Origin: an uncultured Kiritimatiellota bacterium
Lineage (GTDB): Bacteria; Verrucomicrobiota; Kiritimatiellia; RFP12; UBA1067
Assembly: GCA_934635385.1 (NCBI GenBank)
Contig: CAKTZI010000059.1
Coordinates: 1-18,069 of the forward strand
Direction of reading: 5' to 3'
DNA: 18,069 bases
Of this stretch, positions 9,301 through 15,699 are shown piece after piece. Position 1 is the stretch's first letter, and each line of letters opens with the position of its first letter. The position numbers and the translations under genes are program-made. The notes beneath the pieces were generated by a model that did not search any database, was not told the DNA's origin, and saw only the letters and a list, made by a program, of their open reading frames with translations.

Positions 9301-9801
9301 GGACGAAACGTCGACGGACGTGCGGTCGGAATCGTCTCGGAGAACATTGAGATCCGCGACTGCGAGATCAGGGCCGGCCACCAGCTGCTGGCGCTCGGAA
9401 GCGAAGTCTCGGCGGGCATCCGCAACGTCTGGCTGCACGACTGCCGGATGACGGGCGCGACATTCAACGGCCTGCTGGTCAAGACGAATCGTGCGCGCGG
9501 CGGCTTCGTCGAGAATATCCGCTTCGAGCGCGTGACGGCCGCACACCTGGAGGGTGCGCCGGTCGCCATCAACGCCAACACGTTCTATTCGGCGCCGAAG
9601 CCGGGCGTCGAGACGTGCCTGACGCGCATCCGCGACATCCGCGTGAAGGACGTCACGGCGGATGAGGCCGACGGTGCCTATTCGCTCCGGGGCGATCCCG
9701 ACAGTCCGATCGAGAACGTGACGCTGGAGAACGTGACCGTGCGCCGCCGGACGGGCGGCCCCGACGTGGCCGAGAACGTCAACGGCCTTCTGCGGAAGTA
9801 A
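6301..9801 (+). CDS. Exported GH36 alpha-galactosidase fused to GH28 polygalacturonase-like domain
   Basis: A 1166-residue, two-enzyme protein. The ATG at 6301 overlaps the previous stop (ATGA), with a weak AAAAGG 8 nt upstream. The N-terminus carries a signal with lipobox I-A-A-C (C15). Residues about 30-757 are GH36: LNSWEGAYF, VLDDGWFG, GLWVEPEM, LKWDAN with nucleophile D496, and QSCASGGGR followed by GSDDTD with acid/base D566, the 70-residue spacing known from characterised GH36 alpha-galactosidases. Residues about 758-774 are a charged linker. Residues about 775-1166 are a GH28 right-handed beta-helix: NSDGLDLE (D972), QGDD (D993, D994), GHQ (H1027) and K1061; the arginine of the usual RIK motif is replaced by leucine. 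Expected roles are release of alpha-galactose and hydrolysis of a galacturonan-like chain, outside the cytoplasm. No stop or frameshift separates the domains, so this is a true fusion in the sequence as given. Confidence 0.9.
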   Translation: MRGGVRFALILIAACACRVAGGQEVAAEAETVALSTKSLSLVFGKIADGQRWGVLHFGDRLADTRDAVALTSVRAALAYKVTLGVPESASYSVLGSSGLEELNRFGGLAVQHADGSLSTELVLQRTAFVADVPGATHLVFWYRDAVHDFNVIQHFRALADVDVIETWVELSNREPGAVRLLRMDSFALDLPRLADTYHVHHLTGQWASEAHVVENKLKRGETLTLGARSGIRDAWEGVPGVMVSLGACADERQGTVFGGVLCWSGIWAISARRAPDDALSLRAGYDPAFGAYVLDPGRTIDLPKFAFSYSAHGKGGLSRNFHDWARQWQMPNGRKERPVLLNSWEGAYFTFTEETLHDMIDGVAAMGGELFVLDDGWFGIGKYARDLDGTGRTGLGDWVANPAKLPHGLAALADAARRRGLKFGLWVEPEMASVKSDFYTRHPNWVLREKARPLRTRTGREQVNLDLVNPAVRENLLGQLDALVADVGELAYLKWDANANLLNLGCPSLDAAHQANFPFDYVKGLYDLLGQLRARHPGLDIQSCASGGGRADYGFLRYADEFWGSDDTDARERVFIQWGESLFFPAQAIGAHVTKAPYGDLARVTPLKYRFDVAMSCRFGFELAPSDLSADEVAFARQCVADYKRLRPTIQQGDLYRLVSPYGHSYAALMHVSKSRREAVVFVYGLTRGNWSDYPPPLVLEGLDPARRYAVAEINLPKEHAAHSEAVGKVVTGEGLMTLGVPFALKGDYDSLVLVLSEPTALNTEKAETGKREKIFDVRAYPSVAATVAACRAAGGGRIIVPKGVWRSNGPVQLASDCELHLEDGAELVFSDSPKDYLPAVRVAYEGVECYNYSPLVYAYGATNVAVTGKGTLRAAHAFWYAWNWHNAESRKALDDLADVWPAEGRPVAARDMTKIPGCRLRPQFLHFNRCRNVRVEGVRIRESPFWCIHTYACDGVVVRNVDVCAHIHNSDGLDLEMTKNALVEGCTFCQGDDAICVKAGRNVDGRAVGIVSENIEIRDCEIRAGHQLLALGSEVSAGIRNVWLHDCRMTGATFNGLLVKTNRARGGFVENIRFERVTAAHLEGAPVAINANTFYSAPKPGVETCLTRIRDIRVKDVTADEADGAYSLRGDPDSPIENVTLENVTVRRRTGGPDVAENVNGLLRK

Positions 9802-9833
9802 ACGCCGGTCTTCGGCTAGGGGAAACGGCGTTT
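9800..9833 (+). terminator. Rho-independent terminator after the hydrolase operon
   Basis: AAACGCCG (9800-9807) pairs perfectly with CGGCGTTT (9826-9833) across an 18-nt interior, and the 3' arm ends in a short T run. It begins within the stop codon of the GH36-GH28 gene and is followed by a new promoter, so it plausibly closes the upstream operon. The T tract is short, so termination may be incomplete. Confidence 0.6.
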
Positions 9834-9842
9834 TGCAAAACG
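9829..9842. promoter_or_regulatory. Perfect 14-bp palindrome upstream of the ATPase promoter
   Basis: CGTTTTGCAAAACG is fully self-complementary with no spacer. It overlaps the 3' arm of the terminator hairpin and ends 5 bp before the -35 element of the ATPase gene. It could be an operator for a dimeric regulator, or simply extend the terminator structure. Its role is inferred from position only. Confidence 0.4.
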
Positions 9843-9847
9843 GGCAC

Positions 9848-9876
9848 TTGATGCCGGATTTGTAAAATGGTATACT
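9848..9876 (+). promoter_or_regulatory. Promoter of the AAA/DUF4143 gene, extended -10
   Basis: TTGATG (9848-9853), a 17-bp spacer, then TATACT (9871-9876) preceded by TG at 9868-9869, giving TGGTATACT, a textbook extended -10. Only 10 nt separate the -10 box from the ATG at 9887, so transcription would start about 3-5 nt before the start codon and the mRNA would be leaderless or nearly so. Confidence 0.75.
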
Positions 9877-9886
9877 GTCGGCCATC

Positions 9887-11119
9887 ATGATTGAAAGAGA
9901 CATCACGTCACAGCTGATGGAGGCCGTGTCCACGCACCCGGTCGTCACCGTCTTCGGCCCGCGGCAAAGCGGGAAGACGACGCTGGTGCGCCATGCCCTG
10001 CCGCACTACAACTATGTCAACCTTGAGAACCCGCGCGAGCGGAGACTGGCGGAAGAAGACCCCGAGGCGTTCCTTTCCGTCCATCCGACGCCCCTGATCG
10101 TCGATGAGGTTCAGCGGGTGCCAGAACTCCTGAGCTGGATTCAGGTGCGGGTGGACGAGTCGGGCCGGATGGGCGAATTCGTCCTGACAGGGTCGCATCA
10201 GCCGCTTCTGCGCGAGAAGGTCTCGCAGTCCCTGGCCGGACGCACGGCACTCATTACGCTCCTGACGTTTTCACTCTCTGAACTTGAGGCGGCCGGTTTC
10301 AGCCCCACCCGCGACGAAGCGCTCTATCAGGGCTTCTTGCCGCGCATTTACTCGGACGGGCTTGATCCGACGACGGCGAACGAGGAATACTACCGCACCT
10401 ATGTGGAGCGCGATGTCCGTCAGCTTGTCCAGGTCGAGAACCAGACGGCGTTTGAGACTTTCGTGCGGCTCTTGGCGGGGCGCATCGGGCAGGTCGTGAA
10501 CTTCCAGTCCCTTTCGGACGACATTGGCGTGGATGCCAAGACGCTGAAGCGCTGGATGTCTGTCCTTGAGGCGAGCTACGTCATCGTGCGGCTGCAGCCC
10601 TATTACCGAAATCTGGGGAAGCGTCTCGTGAAGTCTCCAAAAATCTACTTTGCGGACGTGGGACTGGCGGCCTATCTGCTGGGAATCACGAACGCGGCGC
10701 AAGTCGCGCGCGATCCGCTGTTTGGCGGCCTCTTCGAAAACATGGTCTTCATGGATCTGCTGAAGACCAAGCTCAACTTCCGATTGCGGCAGGACTTCTA
10801 CTACATCCGCGACAATAGCGGCATCGAGGTCGATCTCGTTGTTGAGCAGAATCGTAAGCTGCACCTTCTGGAGGTGAAGGGCGCGATGACGCCAGACGGT
10901 TCGTTTGCAAGGAACATGGAGAAGATACGCGCCGTCGCGGATGAGGTTGTCTCCTGCAACGTGATCTATTCGGGCACGGACTGGCCGCTGAAAGGCGGAG
11001 GCCGATTCGTGAACTATGCGAAGGCCTCCCGCTTGCTGCGGGACATCTCGTCTTCGGCACAGGCGCACGGCAAGGCGGTGTGCAGGACGGAGAAAGAAAG
11101 GGGGCGGGAATTCAAATGA
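9887..11119 (+). CDS. AAA ATPase with DUF4143 C-terminal domain
   Basis: A 410-residue cytoplasmic protein of the AAA_14/DUF4143 family, a widespread accessory group of unclear function. Walker A is GPRQSGKTT (24-32), Walker B is LIVDE (70-74), and LTGSHQ (100-105) is the sensor region typical of this family. The C-terminal part contains KIYFADVGLAAYLLG and FENMVFMDLLK, then a PD-ExK-like signature with D316 and E329-V-K331 (IEVDLVV...LLEVKGA), suggesting nuclease-like or nucleic-acid-binding ancestry. The ATG at 9887 is chosen because the family's usual N-terminus begins here. There is no ribosome binding site; the promoter implies a leaderless mRNA. The last 20 or so residues are a charged tail that runs into the ribosome-binding region of the next gene, with an ATGA overlap. 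Its position between two GH28-encoding genes is odd and suggests insertion of an accessory gene. Confidence 0.9.
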   Translation: MIERDITSQLMEAVSTHPVVTVFGPRQSGKTTLVRHALPHYNYVNLENPRERRLAEEDPEAFLSVHPTPLIVDEVQRVPELLSWIQVRVDESGRMGEFVLTGSHQPLLREKVSQSLAGRTALITLLTFSLSELEAAGFSPTRDEALYQGFLPRIYSDGLDPTTANEEYYRTYVERDVRQLVQVENQTAFETFVRLLAGRIGQVVNFQSLSDDIGVDAKTLKRWMSVLEASYVIVRLQPYYRNLGKRLVKSPKIYFADVGLAAYLLGITNAAQVARDPLFGGLFENMVFMDLLKTKLNFRLRQDFYYIRDNSGIEVDLVVEQNRKLHLLEVKGAMTPDGSFARNMEKIRAVADEVVSCNVIYSGTDWPLKGGGRFVNYAKASRLLRDISSSAQAHGKAVCRTEKERGREFK

Positions 11120-12372
11120 CGTGCGCTTACTCGTTGCTGGCGATGCTTCTGTTCGCCGCTGTTCTCGACGGGCTGGGCGCGGCGTCGTCGTCCCGGTCGT
11201 TCGACGTGCGCGAGAACCTGTCCGACGAGACGCGCGAACTTCAGGCGCGGATCGATGCTCTTGCGGCGGCGGGCGGCGGAGAGCTGGTGATTGGCGCGGG
11301 CATCCATCCGTCGGGCGCCCTGTTCTTCAGGCCCGGCGTCAACCTGCGCATCGAGAAGGGCGGCGTCCTTTTGGGACTCGATGCGCACGAGGCCTATCCG
11401 ATGCGCGAGACGCGCATTGAGGGCGAGACGTGCGTCTACTATCCGGCGCTGATCAACGCCGACCGCTGTGACGGGTTCCGCATTTCGGGCGAGGGCGTCG
11501 TCGACGGACACGGCCTGCCGACGTGGCGCGCGTTCTGGAAAGCGCTTAAGGAGAATCCGCGTTGCCTCAACAAGGAGTCGGGGCTGGTGCGACCGCGCCT
11601 CCTCTACGTCTCGAACTCGGACAACGTGGATGTGCGCGGCGTGACGTTCAGGAACGCGAAGTTCTGGACGACCCACTACTACAACTGCCGGAACGTGCGT
11701 GTGCACGACTGCGAGATCGCGTCCGAGATCTTGGATGGTGTGCGGGGGCCGTCGACGGATGCGATCGACATCGACCGCTGTAAAGGCTTCATCGTGTCGA
11801 ACGTCTTCATGAACGTCAATGACGACGCCGTGGTGATCAAGGGCGGCAAGGGGCCGTGGGCGAATGACCCGGCGCGGCATCCCGAAAACGGGCCGAGTTC
11901 GGATGTGCTGGTCGTCGATTCGCGCTTCGGTCGCCTCTGCCACAGCTGCGTCACGCTCGGCAGCGAGTGCCCGTCCGCCTCGAACGTCGTCGTGCGGAAC
12001 TGCCGCGTCGAGGGCGCGGGGAACTTCCTCTGCCTCAAGATGCGGTCGGACACGCCGCAGGCGTTTTCGGACGTCCGCGCCGAGGACTGCGCTGGCACGT
12101 GCGGCAATGTCCTGCGCGTCTGCGTCTGGAAGCAGTTCGCCGACCTGAAGGATCGGACGCCCGCCGACGTGTTCAGCTGCGCGTCGGGCGTCGCGTTCCG
12201 GCGCAACGCGATGACCTGCCGCCGCGTCGAGAACCGTGATGCGGCGGAGGGCTTCTATGAACTCGCGCCCGTCGAATGGACGGACAACCATTTTGTCCCG
12301 CACCCATCGCACGCGACAGTTTGGTATAATGTTCACCCAAATGGGGTGAACAAAAATGTTTTACGTCAATAA
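11116..12372 (+). CDS. Exported GH28 family protein (polygalacturonase-like beta-helix)
   Basis: A 418-residue GH28 protein. The frame is open to an ATG at 11080, but the start at 11116 is preferred: it overlaps the previous stop (ATGA), has a purine/G-rich AAAGGGGGCGGG region upstream, and begins a signal peptide (MTCAYSLLAMLLFAAVLDGLGA). The mature protein begins with the beta-helix opening (FDVRENLSDETRELQARIDA, AAGGGELVI). Catalytic-type positions are D215 in STDAIDID, D236 and D237 in NDDAVVIKGG, H276 in HSCVTLGSE and K308; the arginine of the RIK motif of classical polygalacturonases is cysteine here. It is a distant relative of the GH28 half of the fusion upstream, not a recent copy. 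Substrate is probably a galacturonan or related pectic chain, but this is a family-level inference. The 3' end carries the promoter and start of the next gene (17-bp overlap). Confidence 0.85.
   Translation: MTCAYSLLAMLLFAAVLDGLGAASSSRSFDVRENLSDETRELQARIDALAAAGGGELVIGAGIHPSGALFFRPGVNLRIEKGGVLLGLDAHEAYPMRETRIEGETCVYYPALINADRCDGFRISGEGVVDGHGLPTWRAFWKALKENPRCLNKESGLVRPRLLYVSNSDNVDVRGVTFRNAKFWTTHYYNCRNVRVHDCEIASEILDGVRGPSTDAIDIDRCKGFIVSNVFMNVNDDAVVIKGGKGPWANDPARHPENGPSSDVLVVDSRFGRLCHSCVTLGSECPSASNVVVRNCRVEGAGNFLCLKMRSDTPQAFSDVRAEDCAGTCGNVLRVCVWKQFADLKDRTPADVFSCASGVAFRRNAMTCRRVENRDAAEGFYELAPVEWTDNHFVPHPSHATVWYNVHPNGVNKNVLRQ
12322..12330 (+). promoter_or_regulatory. Extended -10 promoter inside the GH28 3' end, driving the polysaccharide cluster
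   Basis: TGGTATAAT is a perfect extended -10 element (TG at 12322-12323, TATAAT at 12325-12330). No convincing -35 lies at the normal distance, which an extended -10 can tolerate. It sits in the last codons of the GH28 gene, in a locally AT-rich patch, 25 bp before the DUF218 start codon, so the downstream genes can be expressed separately. Confidence 0.65.
12331..12351 (+). promoter_or_regulatory. Perfect 8-bp inverted repeat between -10 and start codon of the DUF218 gene
   Basis: GTTCACCC (12331-12338) and GGGTGAAC (12344-12351) are exact reverse complements around a 5-nt loop. The repeat begins immediately after the -10 box and covers the expected transcription start. Its 3' arm contains the only ribosome-binding-like sequence (GGGGTG, 12343-12348, 7 nt before the ATG at 12356). 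It could be an operator for a dimeric repressor, or an mRNA hairpin hiding the ribosome binding site if transcription comes from further upstream. There are no T residues after it, so it is not a terminator. Confidence 0.6.
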
Positions 12373-13129
12373 GATCATCGGCTGGGTGTTGAGTCCACTG
12401 GGGATGCTGTTCCTCGGCTGTCTCTGTGGCGCGATGTTGCGCCGCTGTGGCGGTCGCATCGGGAAACGGGGGGTGTGTCGTCTCGGAACGCTTCTCGTGG
12501 CCGTTTGCCTCGGCCTCTTCTGGATTCTGTCGTGCGGCGTTTTGACGCGGTTCATCGGTGTGCCGTTGGAGGACGACGAGGCTCCGTTGGTGGACACCTT
12601 GGAGCTTGGTGGATGTGATGCGGTCGTTCTCCTGGGGGGCGGCATGGGGGCGCACGAGGCGTGCGGGCGCGCGGAGATGTTCTCGGCGGCCGATCGCGTC
12701 TGGGAGGCGGCACGCCAGTGGAAAGCGTACCAGAACGGCGATCTGAAGTTGACGTTGAGCGGGGGCGGCGTCGAGCAGTCAACGGTGCCGCTTCTGAAAG
12801 ATCTGGGCGTGGACGAGCGGGCTCTTGTCTTCTTCCCCGAGGCGCGCAACACGGAGGAGGAGGCTCGGATGATCGCCGCGTCCGGCATTCGGCGTGTTCG
12901 CCTTGTCACGTCGGCGTGGCACATGCCGCGTGCGCGGATGCTCTTTGAACGCGCGGGGATAGACGTTCGTCCTGTCCCGACGGACTACGAGATGCATTAT
13001 TGTGCCGAGCTGCCGTTGCAATGCAAAGATTTCTTTCCGAGTGCCGATGCGCTTTGGCGAAATAGCGTGGCGGTGAAAGAGTGGGTGGCACGATTTTGCT
13101 ATTGGCTGAAGGGAGGACGGCAGAGGTAG
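12356..13129 (+). CDS. DUF218 membrane protein (ElyC/YdcF/SanA-like)
   Basis: A 257-residue inner-membrane protein. Two hydrophobic segments (about residues 7-28 and 42-66) precede the DUF218 domain, with VVLLGGGMG (90-98), SGGG (135-138), RNTEEEA (164-170) and RVRLVTSAWHMPRAR (180-194), the last two being hallmark motifs of the family. Two N-terminal membrane helices plus DUF218 is the ElyC arrangement; ElyC in E. coli is involved in envelope and peptidoglycan biogenesis linked to lipid-carrier metabolism. Position at the head of a glycosyltransferase cluster fits a role in surface-polysaccharide or carrier metabolism, though the biochemical activity of the family is poorly defined. The start is supported by GGGGTG and by the full first membrane helix. 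It overlaps the GH28 gene by 17 bp. Confidence 0.85.
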   Translation: MFYVNKIIGWVLSPLGMLFLGCLCGAMLRRCGGRIGKRGVCRLGTLLVAVCLGLFWILSCGVLTRFIGVPLEDDEAPLVDTLELGGCDAVVLLGGGMGAHEACGRAEMFSAADRVWEAARQWKAYQNGDLKLTLSGGGVEQSTVPLLKDLGVDERALVFFPEARNTEEEARMIAASGIRRVRLVTSAWHMPRARMLFERAGIDVRPVPTDYEMHYCAELPLQCKDFFPSADALWRNSVAVKEWVARFCYWLKGGRQR

Positions 13130-13133
13130 CGCT

Positions 13134-14108
13134 ATGAAGACAAGAGTGCTGTTCGTCTGGCCCGGCCTGACGGGGTATATGGGTGATTGTTGGCGAGAAC
13201 TGGCGAATCGCCCTGGAATCGAGTTAAAGGTAATCGTTGACACGACGGAAACGTGGTTTGGCGGAGGATTCAAGGCTGAAGAGGTTCTCCGGGGGCTGGA
13301 TTGGACGACCGAACTGCCGCATACGTGGCATCCAGATATTGTTTTTGCGGTTGGTTGGCGCAACAAGCTTTGTCGAGAGGCGGTGTTGCGGCCTGATTGG
13401 AGTGACGTGCCAAAGGTCTGCTGTTTTGATATGCCGTGGCGCTGGCAATTCAGATGCTTGGCCGCACGATTTGTGCTTCGGCGTTATTTAAGCCATTTCA
13501 CGACCGCCTTTATACCTGGAACTGCGGCTTCCCGCTATGCGAGGTGGTTGGGGTTTGAGCGGATTTACGAGGGACTTTTTGCGACGAATACGAAAAGATT
13601 TGGTGCGCGAAGAGGGGGCGGAGGCTTTTTGTGCGTCGGCCGTGATGTGCCGGATAAGGGGATGGACGTCTTGCGCGCGGCGCATCGGCTTTACCAATCG
13701 CGCGGAGGAACGCTTCCCCTGCGAATCGTGAATGGCATTCCTTCAGATGAGTTAGGACGCATCTATGCCATGGCCGATTGTTTTGTGCTCGCGAGTCGGT
13801 GGGAGCCGTGGGGCGTTGTTTTGGCGGAGGCTGGGGCGGCAGGTCTTCCGATCATTTGTACGGATGCCTGTGGCGCGCGGCACGAGGTCGTGCGAGAGGG
13901 GATTAACGGACTTGTGGTCAAAAGAGGATCGGTCGAGGCTTTGGCGAATGCGATGGCGCATGTCGGCGATCTGAATGGGGAGTCTGGGCGGAAGCTTGCC
14001 GATCCTTATTCCTGTCGTGCATGGGCTGAACGTGTGCTGAAAATCGTTGACGATTTGACGCAGCGGGAAAGGCAGAGCTTTTTTAAGGCGAATGGAGGGG
14101 CAGTATGA
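13134..14108 (+). CDS. GT4-family glycosyltransferase (group 1)
   Basis: A 324-residue retaining glycosyltransferase of the GT-B fold. The C-terminal half has the nucleotide-sugar site: FLCVGRDVPDKGMDVL (165-180), LPLRIVNG, ADCFVLASRWEPWGVVLAEAG with the E-x7-E pair E224/E232, then GLPIICTDACGA. The N-terminal acceptor domain (VLFVWPGLTGYMGDCW) is less conserved, so acceptor and sugar cannot be named. The ATG follows the DUF218 stop by 4 bp with AGAGG 7 nt upstream. Codon choice and composition are visibly less GC-rich than the hydrolase genes, suggesting a different history. It overlaps the methyltransferase gene by ATGA. The likely role is addition of one sugar to a surface glycan on the cytoplasmic side of the membrane. 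Confidence 0.87.
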   Translation: MKTRVLFVWPGLTGYMGDCWRELANRPGIELKVIVDTTETWFGGGFKAEEVLRGLDWTTELPHTWHPDIVFAVGWRNKLCREAVLRPDWSDVPKVCCFDMPWRWQFRCLAARFVLRRYLSHFTTAFIPGTAASRYARWLGFERIYEGLFATNTKRFGARRGGGGFLCVGRDVPDKGMDVLRAAHRLYQSRGGTLPLRIVNGIPSDELGRIYAMADCFVLASRWEPWGVVLAEAGAAGLPIICTDACGARHEVVREGINGLVVKRGSVEALANAMAHVGDLNGESGRKLADPYSCRAWAERVLKIVDDLTQRERQSFFKANGGAV

Positions 14109-14704
14109 TCAAGAAACTTCTCTTGCTGCTGAGGCATCGGCGCGAAGTGCGGATGGCGATCTCGTCGGCGCTTCGTCTTGCGGAGGGCGACGCGAACGCG
14201 GCGCTCTTAGGTGGACTCACCGACGAAGAGATGCGGGCGGTGTGCGACTGGGCGACGGAGGATGTGGGCAAGACCGTCGTCGAGGTCGGCACCCTGTTCG
14301 GACTGACCGCGCGCGAAATCGCCGGACGAATCCGCAACGGACGTGTCATTGCCGTTGACAATTTCACGTGGAATCCTTTTGGCTTGCCCCCCGCCGTGCA
14401 TGAAGACTTCACGCGGCGCATCCTGCGCGGCTCGAATGTCGAGATCTGGAAGATGGACAGCGCGACGTTTCGCGAGAAGGCCAAAGAGCTTGGGCGGATC
14501 GACATGGTTTTCTTCGACGCCGACCATCGCTACGACGCGGTGAAAGCGGAACTCCTGTGGGCGAAGGCGTTCGGCATCCCGCAGATCTGCGGACACGACT
14601 ACGAAAATCCGAATCCGGTTTTCGGCGTAACGCGCGCCGTCGATGAAGTCTTTGGGAAAGAGAATGTCGAGGTCGTCGGCATGTGCTGGAGAGTGAAACT
14701 GTGA
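14105..14704 (+). CDS. Class I SAM-dependent methyltransferase (Methyltransf_24-like)
   Basis: A 199-residue, short class I methyltransferase. The SAM-binding loop is VVEVGTLFGLT (58-68), the acidic end of the second strand is VIAVDNF (81-87), and IDMVFFDADHRYD (132-144) is the characteristic post-SAM strand of the Methyltransf_24 type. GHDYENPN (163-170) follows. Such enzymes are frequent in polysaccharide gene clusters, where they methylate a sugar or act on precursors; the exact acceptor is unknown here. The start has a strong GGAGGGG upstream and overlaps the previous stop (ATGA). The stop overlaps the next gene's GTG start (GTGA), so the three glycan genes are translationally coupled. 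Confidence 0.8.
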   Translation: MIKKLLLLLRHRREVRMAISSALRLAEGDANAALLGGLTDEEMRAVCDWATEDVGKTVVEVGTLFGLTAREIAGRIRNGRVIAVDNFTWNPFGLPPAVHEDFTRRILRGSNVEIWKMDSATFREKAKELGRIDMVFFDADHRYDAVKAELLWAKAFGIPQICGHDYENPNPVFGVTRAVDEVFGKENVEVVGMCWRVKL

Positions 14705-15699
14705 CCGTTCTTCACCTCATGGCCGGATTGGGTCCGACAAATGGCGTTGCGAACGTCGCGCGGCGGTTTGCGCGTGTTCAGTCCGAGCGTGGGGATGCGG
14801 TGCGTTTGCTTGCGCCGACAGTCAAGTGGAATCCGGTTTACTTCGACTGCGCCTTTGCCGCGCGCGTCGGACGGCAAGCGCGGGACGCGGACGAAGTCTG
14901 GGTGCATTGCAGCTGGACGTTCCCGGTCTGGTTCGGCGCGTGGATCGCGAAGCGTTTTGGCAAGCGGCTCGTTGTCGTGCCGGAGGCGAGCTTCGATCCC
15001 CGACGCCTCCACAATGCGTCGCGTTGGAAGAAACGTCTGGTCGCGCCGCTCGACAGGTGGGTGCTTCGCCAGGCGGATGAGGTGTTGGCGTTGTGTTCGG
15101 ATGAGCTGGCGTGGATTCAAGCCTTTGAGCCGAGGGCGCGTGTTCACCTTGTGCGTGTGCCGACGTTCTACGACAACGTGCCGGTGCGGAACGTGGATGC
15201 CGAAACGCGGGTACGCGAAAACCGTCCGTTGCACGTGTTGTTTTTGGGTCGCGCGGAAGACCCGTTGAAAGGCGTTCGCTTCTTGACGGATGCTGTCGCG
15301 GCACTCAACGGTGCAGTTCCGCAGGACATCCAATGTGGAAAACGGGTTGTCGATCTGCGTATCGTCTCGAATGCCGTGGGGGCGGAAAAGGCGTCTGTGT
15401 GGAACTGGTGTGACGTCCTGTGTCTGCCGACGCTGAGCGACAATTTCGGGCTGGTGGTCGCCGAGGCGCTGGAGCGCGGAAAACCCGTCATCACGACGGA
15501 CGGCGCGCCGGCGTGGAAGGGCGAGCCGCGTACGGACGCGCAGGGGCGCACGCGCCTTGTCTATCTCGAAGGCTATCGCGACGGCACGGACGCGCAGCGC
15601 GTAGAGCTGCTGAAGGGGGCGCTTGGCCAGTTCCTTGTGGAAGCCGTGCGCGGCGATGCACGGAGTGCGCACTGCGAAGAGGGGGGCATGAAGCGATGA
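14701..15699 (+). CDS. GT4-family glycosyltransferase, GTG start
   Basis: A 332-residue GT-B glycosyltransferase. The frame also has an ATG at 14683, but the GTG at 14701 is preferred: GGAGAG lies 7 nt upstream, GTGA overlaps the previous stop as at the other junctions, and translation begins directly with the first beta strand (MTVLHLMAGLGPTNGVANVARR). The glycine-rich opening around GLGPTNGVANVA, followed later by VLFLGRAEDPLKGVRFL (179-195) and CLPTLSDNFGLVVAEALERGKPVITTDG, marks the GT4 nucleotide-sugar site; the usual E-x7-E is D247-x7-E255, a common variant. The TxxGVANVARRFA opening resembles polysaccharide-cluster transferases that extend a lipid-linked oligosaccharide. Sugar and acceptor are not predictable. 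It overlaps the GT2 gene (ATGA). Confidence 0.85.
   Translation: MTVLHLMAGLGPTNGVANVARRFARVQSERGDAVRLLAPTVKWNPVYFDCAFAARVGRQARDADEVWVHCSWTFPVWFGAWIAKRFGKRLVVVPEASFDPRRLHNASRWKKRLVAPLDRWVLRQADEVLALCSDELAWIQAFEPRARVHLVRVPTFYDNVPVRNVDAETRVRENRPLHVLFLGRAEDPLKGVRFLTDAVAALNGAVPQDIQCGKRVVDLRIVSNAVGAEKASVWNWCDVLCLPTLSDNFGLVVAEALERGKPVITTDGAPAWKGEPRTDAQGRTRLVYLEGYRDGTDAQRVELLKGALGQFLVEAVRGDARSAHCEEGGMKR

Noticed and set aside
8722..12336. Further - strand open frames of 408 and 440 codons opposite the GH28 genes.
   Set aside because: Same reasoning: GC-driven antisense frames opposite well-supported GH28 genes.
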